A stretch of DNA of 64,000 bases from Fomitopsis serialis (lineage: Eukaryota; Basidiomycota; Agaricomycetes; Polyporales; Fomitopsidaceae), in contig NW_025955079.1 in assembly GCF_022376445.1 (NCBI RefSeq), positions 1 through 64,000 of the forward strand. Direction: 5' to 3'. A model generated the notes under the pieces. The model saw nothing but the letters and a program-made list of their open reading frames with translations. It had not been told where the DNA came from and did not search any database. Below, in pieces: positions 1 to 12,227 of this stretch. How positions within the stretch are numbered: the first letter of the stretch is position 1; each line of letters starts with the position of its first letter. The position numbers were made by a program, and so were the translations under genes.

Positions 1-3000
1 CGCTCGTCTGGGGGTCGCTTCATCGCGTCTGCGAAGGTCCTAGGCTCGCCGAAGTGCTCCTGGTCCGCCTTGAACGCATTCTGGGCCACAGACTCGAACG
101 CAAAATCGAGGGCTTCGTCATAAGACAAGAAATCCTCGCTTTCAGCGGAGTACACGTGCTCAACGCCTGCGATCATCGCGTCAAGCGAGCAGCCAAAGGC
201 CTCCTCATGTCCATCTCCACGCAGGAAATCGAGTTCGTCGTCGCTGGAGGTAGGAGAGGGTGGATAGACAGGCTCTGGAAGCAGAGCAGGGCACCAGGTG
301 GACTCAGTGGCGCTTCAATGAGGGGATCAGGTGACGGAGAATTGTGCTGAGCGTTTTGTCGCGTTGGCCAGGCTCGGGCGTCGAGGCAGGGGACTGAGAG
401 TCAACTCTAAAACGCTGGGGCAAGAGATTTCGCCGCTGCAGTCATCATCATTCAGGGAGCCTTGAAAACGCGTAGAACGAGCTGGGAGTCGACGTGAAGG
501 CGCAGGATATGGCCTGTATCCGTCATAGTTGTCGAGTTGACGACAAACTGCCGGACGCTGTGGGGCCGGCGGAGGCGCAGGAGGTGCAGGAGGGCTGGGC
601 GAACGTGCCGGACGGTCAGGGGAATTTTCGCGGACGTCCTGGGGCGCAGGGAGCTGATTTTGCGGTGGTGGTGCAGGAGGTGCAGGATCATCAGAGTCGT
701 CTCCCCCCTGATCATGCAGCTCTGGCGCATCAGGGACGTCTTCAGCGGGTTCGCCGTCGTCGTCCGCGGTCCTGGGACGTCGACCTCGTCGAGAGGGAGG
801 CCGAAAACATTTATGAAGGGCGAATTTCCAGGGAAACAGCGTTCGTCAAAGACAGCATGCGATGAAATGATGAATTTCTTCGCAGCAGGGTCCCAGAATC
901 GCCAGGCCTTGGTGCCCTCAGGATAGCCGACGAAAATGCACTTTCTCGTGTGCGGCTGCATCGCCTTGCGGTCCTTCTTCCGTACCAACACATAGGCAAG
1001 ACAGCCAAAAATGCGGAAGTAGGAGACATCTGGCTTGCGCCCATCGCCTTTCCAGGCAGCCCAGGGCACAGCACCTCGCAGGGACGACGTAGGCATGCGG
1101 TTCCTCGTGTGGACGAAGGTAGAGACAGCATGGCCCCAAAACGACGGAGGGAGCTTCGACTGAGCAAGGAGGGCAGTCCCACCCTCAGCAATCGTCCTAT
1201 TAGCCCGCTCTGCAACGCCATTCTGGTGGGGTTCGTCTGGTTCAGTGTGCTGACGCTGGATGCCATGCTGAGCGCAAAAATCGACGAACTGCTTGCCCAT
1301 ATACTCCCCACCCTTGTCGTCGCGCGTAGCCTTCAGGACGAGGCCTAGGGCGTTTTCGGCGTACGCCTTGAACACCTGGAACGCAGAGAATGCGTCGCTT
1401 TTGCGCTTCAGGAAGGCCACAACCCAGAACCTCGAAGAGTCGCAGATAAACGTCATCCAATAAATGTGCCCCTCCGGCGTAGGCGTCGGGAGAGGGCCCT
1501 TGAGGTCGGTGTGGACGAGGGCGATGCGGACGAATTTTCTGGACGCAAAACGAGGGATAGAGTGTCGATGCAGCTTACCAGCTAGGCAAGGCTCGCAGAT
1601 GGGATCAGGGGTACGCTTCGAGCGGATGGTGAGGCCGGAAACGAGCTCCTTCGAGTGCGCCATTCGGAGATCGTCGAGGTTGACGTGCGAGCAACACTGG
1701 TGCCAAAGCGCGAGGTCCAGATCGCAAGTCGTCGAAGCGGACGACGCATTCTTCGTTTGAGACACAGTCTGGCCTAGCAGGTAGTCGACATTGTGCTCGT
1801 TAACTCGCGCCTCAAAGCGGAGTTCTCCCTCCTGGTAGAAAAACGCGTTCGCAGCCTGCAGCTCGACAACGTAGCCCTTCTCACGTGTGAGGTGAAAAAC
1901 GGACAATAAATTGCTGGCAGGCGCAGGGACATGAAGGATGTTGTGCAGTACAACAGCTGGCGGTAAAACTCCGTCCCTCTCCGCAGGTTGAAAGACCACA
2001 GACCCTAGTCCAGCCGAATAGACGACGTGCGAGTTGGCGAGGCGAATGGGGATGGAATGGGGAGAGTAGGAGCGAAACCAGTGGTGGTGAGGCGTCATGT
2101 GTGCAGAAGCACCTGTGTCGGTGTTCCAGTTAGCTGCTGCAGGCGTAGAAAGCCAGGAGGCGCGATCCGAGGTGGATAGGAGGGCAGAGGCGCAACCAGC
2201 ACTCACAGTGGCCGCTCCAGCGGACTCCTGGGACGCATCCTGCGCATCCTGGACGGTTTTTGACGCTTCCTTCGCCTCCCTCGTCTTGTCCTTGCCCTTT
2301 CCAGAGCGAAACTGTGTGCGCTGCGACACCTTCTCCTTCGCTTTGACACTAGCATCGCGTTTGGAGAAGCACTGCTCCTCGGAGTGGCCAGAGCGACCGC
2401 AGAAAGCGCAGATGATGGCGGCAGCGACCTGGGAGAGGACAGGGATCGTCGATAACACACCAGGCTGATTTTCTAGGGCGACAAACGTGTCCTGGAGCTT
2501 CTCAAGCGTGAGGGCGTCGTCCAGCAAGAGGGTCTGGCGAAGAGAAGCGAATTCGGCGGGCAGGGCGCGGATTAAAGCCACAGGACGAGCTCATGTGAGT
2601 TTAGCGATGTCGAAGTCCTGGGGACGAAGGGCTTTCATATCGGACTTGAGCTGCGAAGCTCGCGTCGAAAGCGTCGACAGGGACTCGTCCTCGGCCTTGG
2701 AGAGGCTCAGGAGCGCGTTGTAGGTGTTAAAACGCGTACCAGGTCGTTTCTGCATGTGCACAGACTCCAGCTTCAACCACATCGCCTCAGGATCGTCCCT
2801 AATCGCCTCCAGATGCGTCTGCTGCTCCCTCTCCACACACCCCCAGATCTCCCCAGCTGCCAGGTCCCTCCTGTTCTCGAAATCGCGCATATCTCGGCGT
2901 TCTGAGGCGTCCAGGGGCTGAGTAAACGAAGGCCTGGTTTCTGAGCCCTTCACAATGCGAAGAGCTGCAAGAGTGCGAAGTCTAGCCTCCATGTCAAGCC

Positions 3001-3058
3001 TCCATTGCTGATAGTTGCGATTGGTGAGCTTTGGGAAGGAAGCAGGGGACGGCGCCAT
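1..3058 (-). pseudogene. copia-1 gag-pol polyprotein, defective and 3'-truncated by the window edge
   Basis: The start is the ATG at 3058 (MAPSPASFPKL). Domains from the N terminus are a copia-type gag helical domain; a CCHC zinc knuckle CAFCGRSGHSEEQC; protease motif TDTGAS; an H-x4-H...C-x2-C integrase zinc domain (WHQCCSH, CEPC); and a DDE integrase core with VHTD, RDDKGGEY and QNGVAERANRTI. The frame is continuous from gag to integrase except for a TGA at 2591-2593. After the integrase C-terminal domain (near 765) the Pro/Asp-rich linker continues in another frame, which has stops at 327-329 and 315-317. It then reopens to FGEPRTFADAMK at the window edge, the motif that normally sits just before reverse transcriptase. 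Not a functional polyprotein as sequenced. Confidence 0.9.
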
Positions 3059-3274
3059 GATGACGACTCGAAGGGCGACGTGCGGATGGATGGATCGAGC
3101 GAAGAACGGGGTAAAACGGCACAGAGACGAGCGAGATATCAACCAAAGATCGAATAGGAGCGAAGACAGGGGCTTAAAAGCGCAGGAAGGCTGAAAGAGC
3201 GAAGGGGGACACCTTGGGAGGGCCACAGAGCGTTTGGACTGGCGGATATGGACGTCTGGAGGCCTTCAGAGCGC

Positions 3275-3287
3275 GGGGCTCATAACC
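3275..3287 (-). other. primer-binding site of copia-1 (half initiator tRNA-Met type)
   Basis: The minus strand reads GGTTATGAGCCCC directly after the LTR end. This is complementary to the anticodon stem-loop of eukaryotic initiator tRNA-Met (GGGCTCATAACC), the same internal region that primes Drosophila copia. It is not complementary to a tRNA 3' end. Confidence 0.7.
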
Positions 3288-3730
3288 TGTTGGCTGCAGT
3301 GCGCCTCAGAGCGAATTCCAAAGGCCTAAGTCGAGCTCTGTAAAGTCTTTATATTCAGGAATCAAAGATACACACCTAAGTCGAGCTCTGTAAAGTCTTA
3401 GGGACTTAGAGCTCGACGAGGCGGACTGTCTACGGTGTGCGTTACGTAAGGCGACCATAACTGTACAGCAGAAACAGCCACAAAGTCGAAATCAACGAAG
3501 CAGTGAAAAAACGGATGAGTGCAGGGGTTCAAATCCCTGAAGATGCAAACATTATGGAAAATGGTAAACTGAAGGGAATGACGTCGGAAAAAGTACAGTA
3601 TGCACGGTATAGTGATGGCGTCCATGTAGAATAAAGGAGAACACACCAGGACGCATTCCACGACTTGGACAGGGCAATGGAGCTCAGAATGATTCGCAGA
3701 AATGCGGAATAAATTCCGAGCTCAACAACA
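3288..3730 (-). repeat. candidate 5' LTR of copia-1
   Basis: The inner edge is well placed: on the minus strand the sequence ends CCAACA and is followed at once by a primer-binding site identical in its core to that of copia-2. The outer edge is the nearest upstream TGTTG, at 3730, and is only a guess because the second LTR is outside the window. A TATA-like stretch (minus strand ATATAAAG, about 3346-3353) lies about 60 bp from the inner edge and is flanked by a 25-bp direct repeat. Confidence 0.4.
3325..3399. repeat. 25-bp direct repeat flanking a TATA-like stretch in the copia-1 LTR
   Basis: The sequence starting CCTAAGTCGAGCTCTG and ending AAAGTCTT occurs at 3325-3349 and 3375-3399, 50 bp apart, with the TATA-like motif at the edge of the first copy. 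A partial inverted copy (GACTTAGAGCTCGA) follows at about 3403-3416. Either an LTR promoter or enhancer repeat, or a small local duplication. Confidence 0.7.
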
Positions 3731-4017
3731 TGTAGGACGGGTAGCTCATAATGACACACCAACCTTGTTCGTCCGAGTCGTCCTCGCGGTGTTCCTGTTC
3801 CACAGCCGTTCTTCTCGTAGATCGATGCACAGACACGCTCAATAGATCCGAAGCTTGTCACAGAGCGGTATGAAGACTAACGCACAATAATACATTGTTT
3901 ATAAAGCTCACCGGATACCACCTCTGGTCGCTTAGAGTACTCGGACGGTTCGAACGGCTCTTTGCAGCGATCAGAAAGTCGCAGAAAAGTAGTTAATATA
4001 TTTTGAACATACCTGCC

Positions 4018-7000
4018 ACATTGTTGGAGTGCTCATCTAGACCGCCGCTACCTCTGTCACCAAACTCATCCAGTGAGGGCTCTTGCAGCCGGCCTAGGAG
4101 GTTCTGAAGCGGTTGCAATGAACTTGCGTGCGCTTGAAGTAGTCCGCAAACCTCTTGATACTCCTCATCTGAGAACCATACAAGCCTGCCGAAGATTGCA
4201 TTGCCGGTTGTGGATGCATTGACGTCGGTAGTGCTTGTGTCAAACATAGTGGCAGGGTTTACTGAAGAGGGAACTCTCGCTACTAACAAGCGCCTCGAAC
4301 TTGAAGCGCGGTCTACGAATGTGACACCCATCCGAGATGTACGGGCCCAACGTATACTAGTATTCAAAGAAATAGCTACCAACTACCAGTATTGCATTAA
4401 TGTTATACGACACTGTCTAAGTCCCGTTGTCCCCCGTCCAGCCTGGCCGGGAGGGCGTCTGTCTACCCAATCTAACACGCGGTGGTGGACGGTCTGCTTC
4501 ATGCAGTCCACCAAGGTGCGAACCATGGTCTCCGAGTGTGTTAGGATCGAACACCGAGATATATGATTTAGTCGGTCGCGAAATTGAGGATAATCGGGGT
4601 CGGCCAGCAAGTCGCCGGCCTGGCCGTAATTAGGGACATGTCGTTTTGCAAAACTGACAGATGGTTAGTGTTTCTCAGTCATAAGGGGGAGTTGCACACT
4701 CAATGATCCACTTGTTGTTGGACGGACCTAGCCCGGGAAACGCATGCAGGTCGGGGTCTTCCCAACGTGCGGCAACCACCTTGTTGAGCTTGTAGCAACT
4801 CAACGAAAGTGTTTGCAGAGACGTTACCATGCGGTCGATTTGGGTAGGCTGTTCCGGTTTGTCGGGTGTGCCCTGGTTAAGCTGTAACACCTACGACATT
4901 CTCAATTAGTATTTTATCAGTTTGAAGTGCCGAAGACTCACCATGTACGTCAAAGCCGCGATAAAATCGGTCTCTGTAGTGGTGTTGTTGGCCACCAGCC
5001 GGTGCACAAGCCTGAAATGCTCGGGCAGGATGAGCACATAGGTTAAGTCCAGGGGGCCATGCATGGCCTGGCAACCCAGGGCCATGGGAGGACAGGCGTA
5101 ATGGGGCCATCGCACCCGCACCTTGGCCAGGTTGGCTGTGCTGGCAAGGAGGGCTACAGGGTGTTCAACCTTTTTACGTCGCCGTCTCCCAATTGATGGT
5201 AACCTCCCCAGGAGTTTTTCCCGGTGCTTTGAATGCATCCTTGAGGGCCCCATGAACTTGCATGACCCCCAGGAATCCTCCTTCTTAACCCGTCTCTGGT
5301 GCCCGTGCCTTTCCTCATCCTCTCCCTGATCCCCTTCCCCGTGCTCGCCCTCCCCCTCATTCTCGCCCCCCTCGTCCTCCTCGTCCTCCTCGTCATCCTC
5401 GCCCTCATCTTCATGCCCATTCCCGTCCTCCTCGTCGCTCTCCTCAGCCTCCGCAGCCATGGCAGCTGCAGCTGCCGCGCGATCGCGAGCCGCGAGCTTC
5501 TGCCACTTCTCCACCACCTTCTGGGTCGGTCTCTTCGGCTTGCTTCGCTCCCGCACAAAGCACAGGGAAAATCTGAGAACCGGCTGCAGGTTGCGATGGA
5601 ACATGTCGCGAATCTGTCAAATTTGTGATCAGTGGTAGTACTCCGAGTCATCTGTTTAGAGATGAAGTCACGTCACCCTAGCCCTCATATTCGGCCAAGG
5701 CTGGGTGGCGATGATTTCGTCCAAGAAATATAGATGGCCCTTGTGGTGAAATGTCTTGATGTACGCTGTGTCCGGAACTAGGGCGGGAGATTCACCCATA
5801 TGATAGGCGGACTGAGCGGAGAGACAAGCTGATTGCTCAACCTCCGCCCCATCCAAGAGCGCATATGTGCTTGATCGACAGCGGGCTACCACCCCTTCGT
5901 GAATAAAGCCAGGTGCTGAAAAAGCCATGGGTCAGTCGTTTCTCAAGGACGGTGCTGATGTAGAGGGCCAGGCTCACCTTGCTCAAGGGACGGCCATACC
6001 CCATCACAGTCAGACTTCTCTTCCCACAGAGCACCGGAGAAGAGAAGCGCATTCACAGCGCATATGCGGTGTGTTCACAGCATGTTGGGTGCTGGTGCAG
6101 CCGCTTTAGGTCCGTAGCAATCTATCATGAACATCAGAGATCTCATTGCGCGGCATAAGTACATATGAAGACAATAGAACTACTTGAATAACACGCCTCT
6201 GCTAGCCCCGCGTGCGAAGTACGGAGCTTGACCCCACATGAGGCGCCAAAACCTTCCCTCTGTGCCGCAACCCGCTCCTGCACTTGCCGCACCCCGTACT
6301 CCAGGTGCGCACCCAGACCACAAGCCGTATCCGCACTGCAATCCCGCAGTTTCTCCCGAACACGTGTGTTGATCTTGACTTTCTTTGCCCACAGATAAGG
6401 TTGGGCAACGTGTTTGAGATACGATTGGACCATCCCCGCCAATTGCTTGCAATCCCCTCCATGGCTTCGGGGAGAGCCTCTCCCAACCCCATTGGTATGG
6501 TTTCCGTGACCCACTGCAATTTGCAGTGAGTATCCATCCATGAGCCCATTAAACAACCACTAACCGTGAAGTTCCCCCCCTCTGCTTCCCAATCTCTCAG
6601 GTTCTCTGCCTCCTCGACCCTTGCCAGGAACGCCGGGAACTGCGACCTCATGTACGACAGTATGCACACCTCGGGGCGGAAGAACTCCCCGGGAGGGAAG
6701 GAAGCCCGCGGGGTGAAGGATCGCGACGGGCTGGATGGGCCAGTCGTGCCCCGCTGACTGATATGCACTATCAGCAAGCCCTGCAGGGACGGCAGAGACG
6801 GGAGGGCCATGGCTAGCTGACCAGGCATGAGTTGGGCGTAGACGTCAGTTGTGATGGAGGTTTAGCTAACCTTCTTGGTTTCATACAAGAATTCTTCGGC
6901 ACTCTGCGTGAAGATGCAGAGCGCAATTGCAGTGTCCCCTGCGGCAGGCGACTGTGCAGAGGTGTTGATGGTGGCATGTTGAAGGACGCACTCCAGATTA

Positions 7001-7751
7001 GGGTTGCTGATGACCGTCCGAGAAACAAGCGAGGGCGACGTCCGAGTGTGCCCGTTTCCCACAAGACAAAAGAGGCTGCATATGTCGGCCAGGAGGGGCA
7101 CCGCCAGGTCTTCGCTGAATGTGGGCGCGCGCACGGTGAGGTGCTTCCGCCTCGGAAAGAAGTCAATCCTGTGGGCAGTGAGCACGGCGTCCATTGTGCT
7201 CTCCTGTTACTCACCTGATAAATCTCAGAAAGATGCACCATCGTTTGAGGTCGCCTTCAGGGCCCTCCCACTCCCAGCTGCTGTCTAGCTGCCGTTGCAG
7301 CATGCGGTAATGCTCCTCCGGAATACTCTGGATGTCCTGCAAGGTAGCTGTCAGGAGATGGGCGTAAATACAGCACAACGGTCTTACTCACCTGTGTTAC
7401 AACGCCACAATGTCCAGCACTCGCCCATTTGAGCCATAACATCCATACTTTGTCGTAGTACCCAATGAATCTGAAGAGATTCGCGTCTTCAAGTTCTGGG
7501 GTCGCCGAGTGCAAGAACACCACGAACTTGTCGGTGTGCGGCGGGGGAGACTCCACCTTCTGCGCATCGCGGAGAGAGCGACTGGGAGAGTACTGTGTGA
7601 CGGAGGTAGCAGGGGACAGGGTCGGAGTTCTATGAGGCCCGACGTCGGTGTCTGACCATTCATTTGAAGTCTTGGAATCGGAAGATGGTGGCGTGCCACC
7701 CTCCGAAACAGGGGAGCCTGAGCAAGCAGAGTTGGGTCGAGATTGGGACAT
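4018..7751 (-). CDS. multi-exon gene(s) of unknown function in element C
   Basis: Not recognised. The best part is the 5' end. Exon 1 (7751-7392, start MSQSRPNSAC) is Ser/Pro-rich and then encodes HSATPELEDANLFRFIGYYD; exon 2 (about 7340-7217) encodes DIQSIPEEHYRMLQRQLD; exon 3 (about 7170-6865) starts IDFFPRRKHLTVRAPTFSED. Introns are GT...AG of about 50 nt. Farther left are open stretches at 6828-6202 and 5928-5668. An Ala/Glu/Asp-rich exon within 5604-4906 includes KPKRPTQKVVEKWQKLAARD and a long acidic run. Another open stretch is at 4382-4018. At least one frame change near 6420 is not explained by an intron. It may be one gene or two. It lies head-to-head with the transposase, like the passenger genes of element B, and is probably also a passenger. 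Confidence 0.4.
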
Positions 7752-8084
7752 GGTGATGTTTGTAGGGGGGTGCGGCACGCAATGGTTGGGCAGGAGCGGA
7801 ACATCTAATATGAAGCATGTGAATCGGTCAATCGGAGACACAAGCCGCATCCATATGAAGCACTGCAACGGCGTCACTCACACATTCACTTGTAATCTCC
7901 ACATGCTCGAACTTCCTTACTATCTTGAGGGGACACAAGTTCACATTGCGTCACAGGGAAGATCAGCGCGAATACTTGCGACCGACTTGCCCTCAGCATG
8001 CATCTGAGAAACAGCGGAGCAGAGGCCATCTGGGTATGCCCGGAGCCCGCCATTGGCAGCCGGCGCCTGGCAGCGGATTCCACA

Positions 8085-8138
8085 CTTGCCTAAAATGGTG
8101 TTTGGCAAGGTGCCGGCCAAACACCATTTTGAGTGTGG
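8085..8138. repeat. near-perfect palindrome between divergent genes of element C
   Basis: Arms AAAATGGTGTTTGGC (8092-8106) and GCCAAACACCATTTT (8116-8130) flank a 9-nt loop. After a small bulge the arms continue as CCACACT on the left and AGTGTGG on the right. It lies in the roughly 945-bp non-coding interval between the minus-strand gene and the transposase. It could be a small hairpin element or a regulatory palindrome. The rest of 7752-8696 shows no convincing gene. Confidence 0.75.
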
Positions 8139-8696
8139 CGTCAGCCACTGCACCTAAGTTACAAGGATGTGAGTGCCAATCGCGTAGTTCCATTCTAACA
8201 AATGAGTGACTCACCGGCTTTTGGACAGTAGTCAGTGGGTAGTGGGTAGTGGGTGGTACGTGCGCAAGAGTGCAAGTGAGTTGCACTTGTGTATACGCAT
8301 ACCAAGTCTGCGTTATGATTACAAGTCCGTTTCATTCCATGGAAATCCAGACGCAGTTTGCCTGTTCCTTTGCGTGGCTCACTCACCGGCATACAATCTT
8401 AGTTTAATCCCAAATGAGGGGGTAAAAACCATGAAGGTGAGTGGTGGGAATGAGAGTCGAAACCCGAACAACAGGAGGTAATATGCAAGCGGCGGCGGCC
8501 TTACCTCATTCGCCGCTCCCTTGACACATTAATCGGTTGGCGCCGATTTGCGCGGCCTTACGAAGTGCTGGGTAGGCGCTGTCAACCACTTTCCATCCGC
8601 ATCCACGTATTTTTTTAGAACTGTTGCAGGTGAGTTGCACTATATTGTAGATTGTTGACGAGACTTACTGTCATCAACCGCATACCAGCTTTTGAC

Positions 8697-11600
8697 ATGG
8701 GGCGGAACCACAAAACCGGCCGGGTACCGTTCTTGTCCCCAGAGGATGCAGAGGACCGGACCTGTCCGGCCTGTGACAGACCATTCGACAGCGCGCAGGG
8801 AAAGAATGCGCATCTGAGCACGGCGACCTCCTGCCGCTGGTACAGAAAGGGAAAAAACCGACAACCCAACCTGTATGACGCCTCAGACGACGATCTCGGG
8901 CCCACTGTCTCAGATGCTGGCTCTTCGGATAGGGAGGTTGACGTGGGCGACCTCCATGACGTGCTGGAGCATCGTGATCTCTTTCAGTTTGTACTCCCTC
9001 CATCCACGTCCAGCTTACCTGCGCACCAAGGCGAGGCGTCAGGCTCTGCAGGCCATTCGTTGCCGATTCCCCAGGTCCCGGCGTTGGACGATGATGACGA
9101 TAGCAGGGTGGAAGAAGAAGACATGGAGGCTGGAGTGGTCATTCGCATGGAGGAGACGGTCATGGAGACATGGAGGGCTTACTTTGGGGAGAATGGCGAG
9201 GACGAAGCCGAGGTTAACGAAGACCGGATGGACATTGATGGCGACGATGGTCCGCAAGGCAGACCGCAGAACAACCCGGATCTTGATCAACGTTGGAAGC
9301 CTTTCGCGTCCGAACTCGACTGGCGGGTGGCGATGTGGGTCATTCGCGAAGATGTGGGCCAAAACTCGTTGAACAGATTCCTGAAAATACCCGGAGTAAG
9401 TTTCAATATCCCTAGTATGCCGGTTGCAGATGCTTACTGTTCTCTTGCAGGTGGTTGAGAAATTAGGGCTTACCTTCAAAGACGTCAGGGAGCTCTTCAT
9501 AAAGGTTGACGATATACCCGACAGAGCGGCATGGAAGATGTCTAACCTAACTTTTCCCGATCGGCGTGACGAGGAGCATATCGTTCGCTATCGGGACATT
9601 ATTGAGGCCATCAAGGCGCTGCTGGGCAACCCATCCTACGCCAAATACATAGTTTATCGACCGCGCCGCGTCTTCTCTGACCGCTCAAAGACCAAGTGTA
9701 TATTTACGGAGATGTGGACTGGTTTTTGGTGCAATGCAGTACAGGTCAGTCCTCGAAGCAGCTTTCAGCAAAATATCTAACACATACCTTGCAGCAACTT
9801 CTCCCTGATGGCTCAGCCGTTGCCCCCGTCATCATATCCACCGACAAAACTCAGCTCACCCAGTTCTCTGGCAACAAGTCAGCGTATCCGGTCTACCTAA
9901 CCTTGGGCAACATACCCCGGTCTATCCGACGCAAACCATCTCAGCACGCCTGCATTTTGCTGGGCTACCTTCCGGTCTCAAAAATCGGAAAGACGGGACT
10001 CACCAAACGCGAGCACAGGGCTCGAGGGCAAAGGCTGTTCCATGCGGCCATGCGTCTGATCCTGAAGCCGCTCGAGCGAGCTGGTCTCGAAGGCATAGAG
10101 GTCACTGGAGGCGATGGCTCAGTGCGCTGTGTTCACCCCATCCTAGCCGCCTACGTGGCGGACTATCCCGAGCAGTGCTTGGTAGCATGCTCGAAGTACG
10201 GAACGTGCCCTAAATGTCAGTGTCCTGCAGATAAACTGGAAGAAAAGAAGGCCGCTGACCCGCGCACGCCCGAGACTACACAGAACGTTGTCAAAGATGC
10301 CTTGCAGAGCGGTCGCAGCTCGGCCGCAGCCCAGGCAGCATGCATGGAACAGGGCGTGAGCGGGGCCGTCAAACAGCCATTCTGGGCCGACCTTCCCTAT
10401 ACTGATATTCACCTCTCAATTACCCCCGACATTCTACATCAGCTCTATCAGGGGGTCTTTAAGCATCTTGTCTCGTGGTGCCAGGACCTTCTGAGCCCTG
10501 ATGAACTCGACAACCGACTTCGCTGTCTACCCCAGGCGTTCGGTATCCGGCACTTCAAGAACGGAATCTCCTCCCTAGCCCAGATCTCGGGCAAGGAGAG
10601 GAAGGAGATGGCGCGTGTGCTCCTGGGATGCCTCATCGGCAAAATCCCCAAGCCCGTCATGCTCGCCTTCCGCTCAATCTTGGATTTCATTTACCTGGCT
10701 CAGTACCCTACTCACGATGACGATACCCTGCAGTATATGCAGGACGCCCTGAATACCTTCCACAAGCACAAGGGCGTGTTGGTTGAGCTGGGTATACGGG
10801 ACGACCTGAACATACCGAAGCTTCATTCCCTCCTCCATTATATCGACTCAATTCGGATGTTCGGCACCACGGACAACTACAACACCGAAATGTTTGAACG
10901 CCTACATATCGATTTTGCGAAGGACGCCTGGCGCGCTTCGAACCACAGGGATGAGTTTCCCCAGATGGTCAGATGGATCACCCGTCAGGAGAAGATCGCC
11001 CTCTACGAGGCTTACCAGAATGAGTGTCAGGCGGATGCGGATGAGGGCGCAACCGTGGACGAGGAACTTGAAACCTCTGAAGCTGAGCAGCACGAGGATA
11101 ACGCAACCGGAGGAGACCGGCTGGAGGAGCTCGTGGACGTAGGGACCTCCATCAAGATCGCAAAGTATCCACCTTCACCTCAGCAGCATCTGGCTCGCAT
11201 ACAGGAACAACACAACTCACCGGGTTTTACGACCGCGTTGGCGCACTTCCTCAATGATCTTCAACCGCCGCAGCTACGTCTCAACCGCCAAGAGTTCGCA
11301 AGGACGTACCTGCCCTTCGATCGCGTGGACGTCTACCACAAGTTCCGTTTCAAGCCCTGTGCCCTGTCAGATGGCAAGGAGGAGGAAGACGTGGTCAAGG
11401 CCGTTCCAGGAGCCATCCGTCTTGGAAGGAAAAACCGTTTTGACACGGTGATCGTGCTTGAAAACGAGGAGGCTGAATCGACTGGTGTCAGAGGTGAGAG
11501 GCACGAGCTGTTGTGAAATTAACGTAGGAGGGTGCACTGACCGAGCTCACAACAATAGGTACAAGGGCGGCGCGGGTGAAAATCATATTTACCCTGCCCA

Positions 11601-11941
11601 AGAAGCTTCCTGTTTCTCAAGGCGGCGGGCCAGCACCCGCGTGGTGGCCGCAGGAGCCCCTTGCTTATGTCGAGTGGTACAACCGATTTGCAAGGGCACC
11701 GGATCTAGTCCATCTCATGTACGCCGTGGGCAAGGCGCCGCGGCGGGCTGACGGTCTACCACAGGGGAAAATCATACCTCTGTCGCAGGTCCGTCAGTCA
11801 TGCCACCTCATACCTCATTATCCAGTAGGGTCTCAAGGGGCGGTTCCTGTGGACTGGACTTCGGAAAACGTACTGGAAAAGGCGGCGAGTTTTCACCTTA
11901 ATAACTGGGGCGGAACATACGCCTACCAGACCTTATGGTGA
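8697..11941 (+). CDS. Plavaka-family transposase, apparently intact, 4 exons
   Basis: Catalyses movement of CACTA-related fungal DNA elements. Exons at 8697-9395, 9451-9744, 9795-11493 and 11559-11941 join in phase to about 1024 residues with GT...AG introns of 50-65 nt and no internal stop. The N terminus has a C-x2-C-x12-H-x6-C zinc-finger-like motif (CPACDRPF...CRW), then an acidic linker. The core has STDKTQLTQFSGNKSAYPVY, TPDILHQLYQGVFKH and TTDNYNTEMFERLHIDFAKD; D in STDKT, D in TPDILH and E in NTEMFERLH are my proposed DDE triad. The C terminus is NNWGGTYAYQTLW. The same blocks recur in the frameshifted transposase at 38152-41592. The start ATG at 8697 is chosen because it precedes the zinc finger and fits the homologue. 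This is the only transposase in the window without an evident lesion. Confidence 0.92.
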
Positions 11942-12121
11942 TCACTGATGTCATCTGAACCGTCCCCGCCTCTGTTTCCTCGCGTTGCAACCTAATATCC
12001 CTATCACATCAACATACACAAAAATTCGGATGGTTCATGCCTACCTGTTTATATACATGCGCTGTGCACAGCGTACAATCTCCGGGCCCTGTGAGTGCAA
12101 GCGCCTAATGGGGAGCTTATC

Positions 12122-12140
12122 AGGCGCTCATTGAGCGCCT
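12122..12140. repeat. 19-bp palindrome upstream of paralogue 1
   Basis: AGGCGCTCATTGAGCGCCT, a perfect 9-bp inverted repeat about a single T, about 90 bp before the start of the next gene. GGGCGCTC-type motifs also occur near the right terminus of element C (about 15090). It may be a subterminal transposase site or a promoter element. Confidence 0.6.
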
Positions 12141-12227
12141 AGATGTGGCTTTCTTTTCACTTTCTGCACTTGCGCACCACTTCAAACGACTTTCAACCAC
12201 TCTCTCACCGCTCCCAACTGCTTCATT

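Larger units (their letters stand above)
1..3730 (-). mobile_element. Ty1/copia retrotransposon copia-1, 5' part, runs off the left edge
   Basis: Minus-strand LTR retrotransposon. Order from right to left is candidate 5' LTR, primer-binding site, gag, zinc knuckle, protease and integrase, then the start of the region just upstream of reverse transcriptase. Integrase before reverse transcriptase is the Ty1/copia (Pseudoviridae-type) order. Reverse transcriptase, RNase H and the 3' LTR lie outside the window. The coding region has one in-frame stop near the end of gag, a frameshift near 765 and two stops near 315-329, so this copy is defective as sequenced. Confidence 0.88.

Noticed and set aside
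3520..3545. tRNA-like T-arm (GGGGTTCAAATCCCTG)
   Set aside because: The loop looks right, but no matching acceptor stem, anticodon arm or D arm can be folded around it on either strand.
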